DNA of 64,000 bases from Gordionus sp. m RMFG-2023 (GCF_954871325.1 NC_088775.1:60179561-60243560); one strand, 5' to 3'; positions 11,299 through 23,500 are shown, numbered from the stretch's first letter. Made by a program: numbers and translations. The notes: generated from the sequence alone by a model not told the origin.

Positions 11299-13605
11299 TT
11301 ATATTTAGATAGGAAATTTAATTCTGAGTTCAATGATATAAAAATTTATAAAATTAAACTTAAGATGTTAGCCTTTTCCCTTCGAACGTTTTCGCGACAA
11401 AAATGTTATTTTTTGAACCGGAAACGTAAAAAAATACATCTAAGCATAATTGGATAGGAAATTTAATTCTGAGTAGAATGATATAAAAATATTCAAAATT
11501 GCATATAAGATGTTAGCCTTTTCCCTTCCAACGTTTTTACCACAAAAAAATTATTAAAATTTATTTTTTGAACCGATAACGTAAAAAATTACATTAAAGC
11601 ATATTTAGATAGGAAATTTAATTCTGAGTTCAATGATATAAAATTAAACTTAAGATGTTAGCCTTTTCCCTTCGAACGTTTTCGCGACAAAAATGTTATT
11701 TTTTGAACCGGAAACGTAAAAAAATACATCTAAGCATAATTGGATAGGAAATTTAATTCTGAGTAGAATGATATAAAAATATTCAAAATTGCATATAAGA
11801 TGTTAGCCTTTTCCCTTCCAACGTTTTTACCACAAAAAAATTATTAAAATTTATTTTTTGAACCGATAACGTAAAAAATTCAAAGCATATTTAGATAGGA
11901 AATTTAATTCTGAGTTCAATGATATAAAATAATATAAAATTAAACTTAAGATGTTAGCCTTTTCCCTTTGAACGTTTTCGCGACAAAAATGTTATTTTTT
12001 GAACCGGAAACGTAAAAAAATACATCTAAGCATAATTGGATAGGACATTTAATTCTGAGTAGAATGATATAAAAATATTCAAAATTGCATATAAGATGTT
12101 AGCCTTTTCCCTTCCAACGTTTTTACCACAAAAAAATTATTAAAATTAATTTTTTGAACCGATAACGTAAAAAATTACATCAAAGCATATTTAGATAGGA
12201 AATTTAATTCTGAGTTCAATGATATAAAATTAAACTTAAGATGTTAGCCTTTTCCCTTTGAACGTTTTCGCGACAAAAATGTTATTTTTTGAACCGGAAA
12301 CGTAAAAAAATACATCTAAGCATAATTGGATAGGAAATTTAATTCTGAGTAGAATGATATAAAAATATTCAAAATTGCATATAAGATGTTAGCCTTTTTC
12401 CTTCCAACGTTTTTACCACAAAAAAATTATTAAAATTTATTTTTTGAACCGATAACGTAAAAAAATACATCAAAGCATATATAGATAGGAAATTTAATTC
12501 TGAGTTCAATGATATAAAAATTTATAAAATTAAACTTAAGATGTTAGCCTTTTCCCTTCGAACGTTTTCGCGACAAAAATGTTATTTTTTGAACCGGAAA
12601 CGTAAAAAAATACATCTAAGCATAATTGGATAGGAAATTTAATTCTGAGTAGAATGATATAAAAATATTCAAAATTGCATATAAGATGTTAGCCTTTTTC
12701 CTTCCAACGTTTTTACCACAAAAAAATTATTAAAATTTATTTTTTGAACCGATAACTTAAAAAAATACATCAAAGCATATTTAGATAGGAAATTTAATTC
12801 TGAGTTCAATGATATAAAATAATATAAAATTAAACTTAAGATGTTAGCCTTTTCCCTTCGAACGTTTTCGCGACAAAAATGTTATTTTTTGAATCGGAAA
12901 CGTAAAAAAATACATCTAAGCATAATTGGATAGGAAATTTAATTCTGAGTAGAATGATATAAAAATATTCAAAATTGCATATAAGATGTTAGCCTTTTCC
13001 CTTTCAACGTTTTTACCACAAAAAAATTATTAAAATTTATTTTTTGAACCGATAACGTAAAAAAATACATCAAAGCATATTTAGATAGGAAATTTAATTC
13101 TGAGTTCAATGATATAAAAATTTATAAAATTAAACTTAAGATGTTAGCCTTTTCCCTTCGAACGTTTTCGCGACAAAAATGTTATTTTTTGAATCGGAAA
13201 CGTAAAAAAATACATCTAAGCATAATTGGATAGGAAATTTAATTCTGAGTAGAATGATATAAAAATATTCAAAATTGCATATAAGGTTAGCCTTTTCCCT
13301 TCCAACGTTTTTACCACAAAAAAATTATTAAAATTTATTTTTTGAACCGATAACGTAAAAAAATACATCAAAGCATATTTAGATAGAAAATTTAATTCTG
13401 AGTTCAATGATATAAAAATTTATAAAATTAAACTTAAGATGTTAGCCTTTTCCCTTCGAACGTTTTCGCGACAAAAATGTTATTTTTTGAACCGGAAACG
13501 TAAAAAAATACATCTAAGCATAATTGGATAGGAAATTTAATTCTGAGTAGAATGATATAAAAATATTCAAAATTGCATATAAGATTTTAGCCTTTTCCCT
13601 AATCC
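11299..13605 (-). repeat. 300-bp tandem array, right arm of palindrome B
   Basis: Reverse-complement units of the left array, about 7.5 copies. Units differ by small losses (for example around 11,640, 11,880 and 13,285) that serve as markers for comparing with the second copy at 19.6-22.5 kb. Short open frames inside are repeat shadows. Confidence 0.9.
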
Positions 13606-14245
13606 AGTACTCACAATACCGTTATACTTACTATCAATTTAGTTTTGAAAAAAAACTTAAATAGAATATACATATAATTTTAAAAATCCATTATTTTAAA
13701 ATAACCAAATATAATTTAATTAAAAATATAAATTAAAAATTAATGAAATTAAATAAAATTATAATCGCAATTTTATTCAAAGAATTATTAAAAAAATTGA
13801 AATATTATAATCCACCTTTTTAAAATAACCAAATATAATTTAATTAAAAATAAAAATTAAATAAAAATAAAAATAAAACCGCAATTTATTTCAAAGAATT
13901 AATAAAAAAATTGAAAAGATCTTAAAATTTCCATTTTTTTAATATATTATATTCCATTTTTTTTAAATAAATAAATATAATTTAATTAAAAATATAAATT
14001 AAAAATTAATAAAATTAAATAAAATTAAAACCGCAATTTATTTCAAAGAATTAATAAAAAAATTGAAAAGATCTTAAAATTTCCATTTTTTTAATATATT
14101 ATAATGTAATGTTATTATATTTTTCTCGTAAAAAAAGCAATAAATCAATCAAATTTTACATTAATCATTTTCTTTGTTATTTTTATTTTCAATATTATTT
14201 TTTAGCCTTTCGTATCATGCAGCCTTTCGACTTATAGACCTACCC

Positions 14246-14911
14246 CAAATTAAAATATAATCTAAAAAATATTTAAAAAAAAATATCAATCAAAAAATAT
14301 ATAAAAAAATAATATAACAAATTAAAATATATTATCTAAAAATTATTTTAAAAAAAATATCAATCAAAAAATATATTTAAAAAAATAATATAACACAAAA
14401 AATAAAAAAAAATTTAGCTATCAAAAAATATATCAAGAAAAAATTTACGTGAAAAATAAATACATAAAAACCATTATATTAAAAAATATCAATCAAAAAA
14501 TATATAAAAAAATAATATAACAAATTAAAATATATTATCTAAAATTATTTTAAAAAAAATATCAATCAAAAAATATATTTAAAAAAATAATAAAACACAA
14601 AAAATAAAAAAAATATTTAGTCAAAAAATATATCAAGAAAAAATTTACCTGAAAAATAAATACATAAAAAACCATTATAATAAAAACATAAAAAACCATT
14701 ATAATAAAAAATATCAATCAAAAAATATATAAAAAATTAATATAACAAATTAAAATATATTATAATATATTTCAATATATTTAAAAAAAAATATCAATCA
14801 AATAATATATTTAAAAAACATATTATTATATCTAAAAAAATAATATAAATTATCAAATAAAATTTTAATCTTAAAAAAATTATTAATAATAAAAACAAAA
14901 TTGCCGCTAAC
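14246..14911 (+). repeat. AT-rich satellite-like repeats, right flank of palindrome B
   Basis: Near-identical to 7,635-8,267 for its first part, then further diverged units. With the left block it makes a direct repeat of about 600 bp around palindrome B. No gene seen. It was copied again at 23,197-23,862. Confidence 0.75.
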
Positions 14912-17309
14912 ATATATATATATATGGTGAATTCCATATCAAATCAACAAAAAGAGGTCGATTTTTAGCCCGACCCCCTTCAATTTTTCTTAAATTTTAT
15001 ATACTGGTAGTATATACTATAACTAAGAAAAAAAATGAAATTTTACCATCCAACACTGTTTACCCGCTAAGATATGGCCGTTTAAAGCGCGGAAAAATGG
15101 TACGTTTTTGATAAAATACACCTCATTTTTTTCAAATATCTCGAGAAATAATTATGTTAGAAAAATAATTTAAATTTTATTTTGTAGCTTAATCAAGTCT
15201 TTAAAATGACATAAAAATAAATATAATGGACATTTTATTAATATCGAAAAACAGATGTGTAAAACCGGAAATGGCCATAGAAAAAAAGGTATTTTTTCAA
15301 AATTTTTTTTCTGTAGATAGATATCACACTGCTTTATATTTGTACAAAATCCTAGACTGGGATGAACATAGGTTTAGGAGTTATCACTCTTTAATGGCTA
15401 AAATTGAACAAATTTTACATTTAATATCATCATATTTTAATTTAAAGAATAGTTATGAAATAATGTTAATTTAAAATTTATGTTTAAATGATAGGCCCTT
15501 ACTTTTTTTTATCTTTATAAAAAAAATTTGAGAGGTGGCTGGGATAATGAGCTGTTTAAAACTTTAGTTAAATTTTATCTCGAAAATAAAATTACTTGAC
15601 AAAATAATTTTAAATATTTATTTACCAAAACTAAAATTCAACAATAAATTTTCCCCCATATATTCAAAATTTTGACGAGAATTCTATAGATTATGAAACA
15701 TTCAAACAATGGATAGCAGTTGATCGAACTACCCTCGAAACACTGACAAAATCCGCTGACGAATTTGTAGATTATTTAATTGAATAATTAAACAATTTAA
15801 TTCCTCATTTGTTTATAGCTTCACGATAATCATTAATTCAAAAACTTTTTAAAATTCAATTTAAATGTTGGCGAATGCTTAGTTATTGCAGACTTTTCAG
15901 AAAAATATGCATTTGTAGTGCAGAACCATGCACAAGGATTTAAGCAGACCAATAATCAAGCCACTATCAACTATTTTATAATTTATTACCGTGAGAACAA
16001 CATAATATAACATGTAAATTTAGTGGTTATATCAGATTGTTTAAAGCACAACGCATGTGCATTTTATTTATTTTAAAAATTGATCGTATTCTTGAAGGAA
16101 AGATTTAATAGAGTGGCTAAAATTTATTATTTTTCTGATGGAGCAGTTAACCAATATAAAAATAAAAGATTTCATTAATCTCTACAATCATGAAAATGAT
16201 TTTGGGATAAGGCTGAGTGACATTTTTTTAAACCGCACAAGGTAAAAGTCCATGCGACATTTTGGGGGCCGTTACTAAACGGTTAGCAGCTCGAGCAAGC
16301 TTGCAACGTCCATATGAACATCACAAATTGACAACAATAGATTTATTTAACTATGCAAGAAATAATATCTATGGGGTAAATTATATATTTGTGAGCAATA
16401 ATGAATATATCAACATAGAAAGTCATCTTGAAAGCAGATTTTTGAGATCAAAGAGAATTTCTGGAACACAAAGTTCCTAGCTTTTATTCCCCTAGACGAA
16501 AACTAAAGTCATAATTTTTTAAAATTCCTTGGATGATTATAATATATGATATATTTTAATTATAAATTTTTGATTGTATTATATATGTAATGAAATTTGA
16601 GGCAAATAAAGTTATAAATATGTTTAGAATTATTTTGTCAAGTAACTTCGAGACAAAATTTAAATAAAGTGTTAAACAAAGCTCATTATTCCAGCCACTT
16701 CTCAAAAATTTCGATAAAGATAAAAAAAAGTAAGGGCCTGTCATATAGACATATTTTTTAAATTAACATTATTTCATAATTATTCATTAAATTAAAATAT
16801 TATGATATTAATGTTAAATTTATTCAATTTTAGCCATATAAAGAGTGATAACTCTTAAACCCATGTTCATCCCAGTCTATGTACAAATATAAAGCAGTGT
16901 GATATCTATCTACAGAAAAAAAAATTTGAAAAAAAAAATACCTTTTTTTCTATGGCCATTTCCGGTTTTACACATCCGGTTTTCGATATTAATAAAATGT
17001 CTATCATATTTATTTTTATATCATTTTAAAGAACTTTTATTAAGCTACAAAATAAAATTTAAATAATTTTTCTAACTTAATTATTTCTCGAGATATTTGA
17101 AAATAAATGAGGTGCATTTTGTCAAAAATGTACCATTTCCCGCGCTTTAAACGGCCATATCTTAGCGGGTTAACAGTGTTGGAAGGTAAAATTTCATTTT
17201 CTTTCTTAGTTATAGTATATACTACCAGTATACAAAATTTAAGAAAAATTGAAAGGGGGTCGGGTTGAAACCTTGGTTGATTTGATATGGAATTAACCAT
17301 ATATATACG
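14912..17309 (+). mobile_element. Element C: DNA transposon with ~0.7-kb inverted arms and a decayed transposase-like gene
   Basis: The arms run 14,912-15,630 and 16,605-17,309. They begin at an ATATATATGGT terminus followed by GAATTCCATATCAAATC (the right arm reads GATTTGATATGGAATT). Arm identity is good but imperfect, with small indels, so the element is not young. Between the arms lies the coding relic listed separately. No clear target duplication was found because both flanks are low-complexity or belong to element D. The superfamily is not recognised. Confidence 0.65.
15660..16480 (+). pseudogene. Decayed transposase-like gene of element C (uncharacterised arthropod family)
   Basis: In order, the plus strand carries DYETFKQWIAVDRTTLETL, then LVIADFSEKYAFVVQNHAQG, LVVISDCLKHNACAF, KIYYFSDGAVNQYKNKRFH and a last open frame (16,262-16,480) with GAVTKRLAARASLQRPYEH. 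At least four stops and one or more frame changes interrupt it. From memory this matches a large multicopy family of uncharacterised proteins in arthropod genomes with the signatures DF-x-E-x-Y, FSDG-x3-QYKN and KRLAARASLQ. The spaced acidic residues (ADFS, ISD, FSDG) suggest an RNase H-like DDE core, which is inference. The inverted arms around it support a transposase role. Confidence 0.6.
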
Positions 17310-17832
17310 ACATATGTCGTATTGGGATATGGAATCATGTGGAATTCGGAATCCCCACGTTTTATTCGGCATCTTTTTCTTAAAATATTTTTTTTTAAAA
17401 TATTTAAAAAATATTCCAAATCCCCATGAAAAAAAAATAAAATGATATAATTACTTTTTCTTCTCTTTTTTTTGCAGCTGTCACCATATAATAAAAAGGC
17501 CAAAATAAGGGATTTAAAAAGAGAATTTAAAAAAGTAAATAGTATAAAACTAAGGCATATAATGAATGAAAAGGGGTGAGGTTAAGACTTTTTTGTTAAA
17601 TATTAAAAAATATATTTACAAAAGCAACAATTATTCAATGCAATATGGACATTTAAGCAGGGACCTGAATTATTTATAAAGGTTCAGTTTGGTTACGGTT
17701 CAGTATATAAAAAATTATAATGGTTTATTTTTCTGGATGTAATATTGAGTTAGCCGTTTTTAAAAATCCACTATGAATAAGGAAAAATACTATGTATCTT
17801 TAGGTTGAGCCAAATAAGGTCAGACTCATTTA

Positions 17833-18124
17833 GGCTGCATTCATAGTGGAGACGGATCCGTTTTTATATCCGTTCCGTCAAAAGTCAAACTCATTAAAAA
17901 TGATACAAAAAATGTTCATAGACTATAAAAAAATTGTAAGTAACGTTATAACGCTCTATAAGATTTGCAGGATCAAAAAGTCAAAATGTTTTGACTTCAA
18001 AATTTGCCGGAAGACGGAAGGTATCGGAACGGACGCACTATGAACATATATATCATTTTTAATGAGATTGACTTTTGACGGAACGGATGTAAAAATCGGA
18101 TCCGTCTCCACTATGAATGAAGCC
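17833..18124. mobile_element. 292-bp MITE, PIF/Harbinger-like (TSD TTA)
   Basis: The inverted termini GGCTGCATTCATAGTGGAGA and (reverse complement of the right end) GGCTTCATTCATAGTGGAGA extend for about 75 bp with few mismatches. They are flanked by TTA on both sides (17,830-17,832 and 18,125-18,127). The 3-bp TWA target and lack of coding capacity fit PIF/Harbinger-type MITEs. An identical copy is at 26,784-27,075 because of the tandem duplication. Confidence 0.85.
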
Positions 18125-18347
18125 TTAGAGATTGTTAAAACTAAATTATTTATAACAACGAACAAATTTTAAGTTGAGATTATCAAAATGTTCCAATATA
18201 TATTTTTATTTAGTAATTTTATATATTTTTACATATTTTTATATAGTTTTAATATTTTAGTGTTTTTTCATTTTTTAAAAATTATACCAATATCAATATT
18301 ATCAAAATAAAATTTTAAAAAATAAAACAAATAACAATGGCAATATT

Positions 18348-18497
18348 TTGAAGTTTTGGAAGCAGGAAAATTTATTTCCTTTTTTGAGAAAATTAGAGAG
18401 TAAAATTTTGTCAGCCCTGGCACATTCGGCTTCTAGTGAAAGGTTATTTTCTGTAGCCAATCGCCTATTAGAGGAAAGGCGTACACATTTGAAATAA
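18348..18497 (+). pseudogene. hAT transposase C-terminal dimerisation domain (fragment)
   Basis: A 49-codon open piece with the motifs KFWKQENLFPFLRKL, LSALAHSASSERLFSVA and NRLLEERRTHLK, ending in TAA. This is the hAT dimerisation domain signature (P-A-x-S-A-S-E-R-x-F-S-x-A-G-x-x). The usual A-G is A-N here. The catalytic part of the transposase is missing in both copies (the second at 27,299-27,448). Confidence 0.85.
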
Positions 18498-19581
18498 AAA
18501 AAATTGACATTCTTCTTTTTCTATGTAAAAATTTGGATTTATAATATGTATTTATTTTTTGTTGTTATGGATTATGGAATTTAAGAAATAAATAGAATAA
18601 ATTCAAAAAAGTGTAAAAAATTATAGCATTAAAGTTTTGAAAAATTTAAAAACACCGTGAATTTTCGGGCGTGAAACAAAATATTGCCTTTCGTGAGCGA
18701 AAATTTTTTAGTGGTAAGCGTGAATGGTCGTGAATATTTTCATTGCCATATTTTATTTATTACATTTAATTTATATTAAAACCATTTTTTCGTATTTAAT
18801 GATTTAAAGCATAAAGTAATACATATTAAATATCTCTAAAAAATAAAATTTTCTGGTGCCAGCCAGGCGGCAAAAAAATATAATTTAATTGTTTTTTAAA
18901 AAAAAGATTCCAAATCCCCTTAAATATTTTTTTTAAAAAAAATTTATTTTTGTTATAAATATCTGAATCATAACCGTAACCGAACCGATATAATTATTTT
19001 TTGAAGGAGTAAAAAGAACCTTTATAAAAAACGGTTAAACCGGTTCAGTTTTTATATTTTAGAAATGGAAATAATTTGAATATCCAGAATTATATAAACG
19101 TGCTCTTATAGTACTGGCGGTTCCCGCAACACAAGTTTCTGTAGTTATCGTCACAACGAACAAAAAGGAATTCATTTATACTTGAAAATATATTGCTTAT
19201 AAGTTCCAATAATATATTTAAAAATGAGTTATTTTGAATCTTATATATTTTTTTATATATAATTCATATATGCTTATAATATAAATAAATTAGAAGATGG
19301 TGTTGCTTCAATAAAAAAAAAATTCTAACCGTAATAAACCTTTATAATTAGCTGACCCGAACCGAACCTTTATATAAATTTCTTCTCAAGAACAGTAACC
19401 AAAACGTAACCATTATAATTTTTTATATACTGAACCGTTATAAATAACGGTTCGGGTCCCTGCTTAAATGTTCAACGAAATGCCATATTGCATTGAATAA
19501 TTATTGCAATAATTCGGATTTTTTATAAATATATTTTTTAAAATAAAAGTCTTAACCTCATACCTTTTCATTCATTATATG

Positions 19582-20591
19582 AAAAATTTATAAAATTAAA
19601 CTTAAGATGTTAGCCTTTTCCCTTCGAACGTTTTCGCGACAAAAATGTTATTTTTTGAACCGGAAACGTAAAAAAATACATCTAAGCATAATTGGATAGG
19701 AAATTTAATTCTGAGTAGAATGATATAAAAATATTCAAAATTGCATATAAGATGTTAGCCTTTTCCCTTCCAACGTTTTTACCACAAAAAAATTATTAAA
19801 ATTTATTTTTTGAACCGATAACGTAAAAAATTACATTAAAGCATATTTAGATAGGAAATTTAATTCTGAGTTCAATGATATAAAATAATATAAAATTAAA
19901 CTTAAGATGTTAGCCTTTTCCCTTTGAACGTTTTCGCGACAAAAATGTTATTTTTTGAACCGGAAACGTAAAAAAATACATCTAAGCATAATTGGATAGG
20001 ACATTTAATTCTGAGTAGAATGATATAAAAATATTCAAAATTGCATATAAGATGTTAGCCTTTTCCCTTCCAACACGTAAAAAAATACATCTAAGCATAA
20101 TTGGATAGGAAATTTAATTCTGAGTAGAATGATATAAAAATATTCAAAATTGCATATAAGATGTTAGCCTTTTCCCTTCCAACGTTTTTACCACAAAAAA
20201 ATTATTAAAATTTATTTTTTGAACCGATAACGTAAAAAATTACATCAAAGCATATTTAGATAGGAAATTTAATTCTGAGTTCAATGATATAAAATTAAAC
20301 TTAAGATGTTAGCCTTTTCCCTTCGAACGTTTTCGCGACAAAAATGTTATTTTTTGAACCGGAAACGTAAAAAAATACATCTAAGCATAATTGGATAGGA
20401 AATTTAATTCTGAGTAGAATGATATAAAAATATTCAAAATTGCATATAAGATGTTAGCCTTTTCCCTTCCAACGTTTTTACCACAAAAAAATTATTAAAA
20501 TTTATTTTTTGAACCGATAACGTAAAAAAATACATCAAAGCATATTTAGATAGGAAATTTAATTCTGAGTTCAATGATATAAAAATTTATA
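19582..20591 (-). repeat. Extra 300-bp repeat units at the duplication junction
   Basis: Directly after the truncated right arm of D the sequence switches to right-arm-type 300-bp units, without the terminus or left arm of palindrome B. About 1,010 bp of array here has no in-register partner in the first copy. One unit near 20,074 is a fusion where two halves are joined out of phase (TTCCAACACGTAAAAAAATA). The array must have been longer in the source, or it grew afterwards. Confidence 0.8.
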
Positions 20592-23500
20592 AAATTAAAC
20601 TTAAGATGTTAGCCTTTTCCCTTCGAACGTTTTCGCGACAAAAATGTTATTTTTTGAACCGGAAACGTAAAAAAATACATCTAAGCATAATTGGATAGGA
20701 AATTTAATTCTGAGTAGAATGATATAAAAATATTCAAAATTGCATATAAGATGTTAGCCTTTTCCCTTCCAACGTTTTTACCACAAAAAAATTATTAAAA
20801 TTTATTTTTTGAACCGATAACGTAAAAAATTCAAAGCATATTTAGATAGGAAATTTAATTCTGAGTTCAATGATATAAAATAATATAAAATTAAACTTAA
20901 GATGTTAGCCTTTTCCCTTTGAACGTTTTCGCGACAAAAATGTTATTTTTTGAACCGGAAACGTAAAAAAATACATCTAAGCATAATTGGATAGGACATT
21001 TAATTCTGAGTAGAATGATATAAAAATATTCAAAATTGCATATAAGATGTTAGCCTTTTCCCTTCCAACGTTTTTACCACAAAAAAATTATTAAAATTAA
21101 TTTTTTGAACCGATAACGTAAAAAATTACATCAAAGCATATTTAGATAGGAAATTTAATTCTGAGTTCAATGATATAAAATTAAACTTAAGATGTTAGCC
21201 TTTTCCCTTTGAACGTTTTCGCGACAAAAATGTTATTTTTTGAACCGGAAACGTAAAAAAATACATCTAAGCATAATTGGATAGGAAATTTAATTCTGAG
21301 TAGAATGATATAAAAATATTCAAAATTGCATATAAGATGTTAGCCTTTTTCCTTCCAACGTTTTTACCACAAAAAAATTATTAAAATTTATTTTTTGAAC
21401 CGATAACGTAAAAAAATACATCAAAGCATATATAGATAGGAAATTTAATTCTGAGTTCAATGATATAAAAATTTATAAAATTAAACTTAAGATGTTAGCC
21501 TTTTCCCTTCGAACGTTTTCGCGACAAAAATGTTATTTTTTGAACCGGAAACGTAAAAAAATACATCTAAGCATAATTGGATAGGAAATTTAATTCTGAG
21601 TAGAATGATATAAAAATATTCAAAATTGCATATAAGATGTTAGCCTTTTTCCTTCCAACGTTTTTACCACAAAAAAATTATTAAAATTTATTTTTTGAAC
21701 CGATAACTTAAAAAAATACATCAAAGCATATTTAGATAGGAAATTTAATTCTGAGTTCAATGATATAAAATAATATAAAATTAAACTTAAGATGTTAGCC
21801 TTTTCCCTTCGAACGTTTTCGCGACAAAAATGTTATTTTTTGAATCGGAAACGTAAAAAAATACATCTAAGCATAATTGGATAGGAAATTTAATTCTGAG
21901 TAGAATGATATAAAAATATTCAAAATTGCATATAAGATGTTAGCCTTTTCCCTTTCAACGTTTTTACCACAAAAAAATTATTAAAATTTATTTTTTGAAC
22001 CGATAACGTAAAAAAATACATCAAAGCATATTTAGATAGGAAATTTAATTCTGAGTTCAATGATATAAAAATTTATAAAATTAAACTTAAGATGTTAGCC
22101 TTTTCCCTTCGAACGTTTTCGCGACAAAAATGTTATTTTTTGAATCGGAAACGTAAAAAAATACATCTAAGCATAATTGGATAGGAAATTTAATTCTGAG
22201 TAGAATGATATAAAAATATTCAAAATTGCATATAAGGTTAGCCTTTTCCCTTCCAACGTTTTTACCACAAAAAAATTATTAAAATTTATTTTTTGAACCG
22301 ATAACGTAAAAAAATACATCAAAGCATATTTAGATAGAAAATTTAATTCTGAGTTCAATGATATAAAAATTTATAAAATTAAACTTAAGATGTTAGCCTT
22401 TTCCCTTCGAACGTTTTCGCGACAAAAATGTTATTTTTTGAACCGGAAACGTAAAAAAATACATCTAAGCATAATTGGATAGGAAATTTAATTCTGAGTA
22501 GAATGATATAAAAATATTCAAAATTGCATATAAGATTTTAGCCTTTTCCCTAATCCAGTACTCACAATACCGTTATACTTACTATCAATTTAGTTTTGAA
22601 AAAAAACTTAAATAGAATATACATATAATTTTAAAAATCCATTATTTTAAAATAACCAAATATAATTTAATTAAAAATATAAATTAAAAATTAATGAAAT
22701 TAAATAAAATTATAATCGCAATTTTATTCAAAGAATTATTAAAAAAATTGAAATATTATAATCCACCTTTTTAAAATAACCAAATATAATTTAATTAAAA
22801 ATAAAAATTAAATAAAAATAAAAATAAAACCGCAATTTATTTCAAAGAATTAATAAAAAAATTGAAAAGATCTTAAAATTTCCATTTTTTTAATATATTA
22901 TATTCCATTTTTTTTAAATAAATAAATATAATTTAATTAAAAATATAAATTAAAAATTAATAAAATTAAATAAAATTAAAACCGCAATTTATTTCAAAGA
23001 ATTAATAAAAAAATTGAAAAGATCTTAAAATTTCCATTTTTTTAATATATTATAATGTAATGTTATTATATTTTTCTCGTAAAAAAAGCAATAAATCAAT
23101 CAAATTTTACATTAATCATTTTCTTTGTTATTTTTATTTTCAATATTATTTTTTAGCCTTTCGTATCATGCAGCCTTTCGACTTATAGACCTACCCCAAA
23201 TTAAAATATAATCTAAAAAATATTTAAAAAAAAATATCAATCAAAAAATATATAAAAAAATAATATAACAAATTAAAATATATTATCTAAAAATTATTTT
23301 AAAAAAAATATCAATCAAAAAATATATTTAAAAAAATAATATAACACAAAAAATAAAAAAAAATTTAGCTATCAAAAAATATATCAAGAAAAAATTTACG
23401 TGAAAAATAAATACATAAAAACCATTATATTAAAAAATATCAATCAAAAAATATATAAAAAAATAATATAACAAATTAAAATATATTATCTAAAATTATT

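Larger units (their letters stand above)
8268..14245. mobile_element. Palindrome B: about 6-kb element with 300-bp repeat arms and no spacer
   Basis: The left terminus GGGTAGGTCTATAAGTCG (8,268) returns inverted at the right end (CTTATAGACCTACCC, 14,245). Each arm contains an AT-rich subterminal part carrying two CGAAAGGCT copies, a few near-repeats around TTTCAAAGAATTAAT, and then the 300-bp tandem array. The two arrays meet head to head at about 11,298 without unique sequence between, so no transposase is encoded. The flanks are AT repeats that match each other, so a target duplication cannot be separated. It is probably a non-autonomous foldback element. An assembly artefact at the symmetric centre is possible. 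Confidence 0.7.
17658..19462 (+). mobile_element. hAT core of element D (CAGGGACC termini)
   Basis: The left end CAGGGACCTGAATTATTTAT and the right end (reverse complement CAGGGACCCGAACCG) are typical hAT-like CAGGG termini, with GGTTCAG/CCGAACC subterminal repeats. Bases next to the ends are ATTTAAG and CTTAAAT, that is inverted, not direct, so no 8-bp target duplication is visible and the core may be part of one larger palindrome. The core contains the dimerisation-domain relic, the MITE and a cluster of CGTGAA motifs (18,655-18,735). Confidence 0.65.
11641..19581 (+). repeat. Tandem duplication, first copy (7.94 kb in register)
   Basis: From about 11,641 to 19,581 every stretch I compared reappears 8,951 bp further on (20,592-28,532). 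This includes rare array variants, all eight short reading frames, the MITE and the decayed coding core. I noticed no differences. The unit covers part of the right arm of palindrome B, the AT repeats, element C and most of element D. It ends abruptly inside the right arm of D after CATTCATTATATG, where array sequence begins. Confidence 0.9.
17310..19581. mobile_element. Element D, first copy: inverted arms around a hAT remnant (right arm cut short)
   Basis: The left arm (17,310-17,657) starts CGACATATGTCGTATTGGG and holds GGAATCCCCACGTTTTATTC, GCAGCTGTCACCATAT and GGTGAGGTTAAGAC. The right arm here covers only 19,463-19,581 before the duplication junction; the full right arm survives in the second copy, to 28,955. 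The arms flank a core with hAT-type ends. Motifs of the arms (TGGTGCCAGCC, GATTCCAAATCCCC) also recur inside the core near 18,855, so arm and core sequences have mixed. Confidence 0.6.

Noticed and set aside
11275-11457. Open frame across the centre of palindrome B
   Set aside because: It is made of 300-bp repeat sequence, and the same words occur in all frames of other units.
13216-13407. 63-codon frame repeated at 22,167-22,358
   Set aside because: It lies wholly inside the 300-bp array; the two identical occurrences come from the tandem duplication.
17222-17503. 93-codon minus frame (and its duplicate at 26,173)
   Set aside because: It spans the border between elements C and D; lysine/phenylalanine-rich translation of AT-rich arms with no recognised domain.
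17846-18165. Short frames on both strands over the MITE
   Set aside because: They follow the inverted ends of the MITE and are mirror images of each other.
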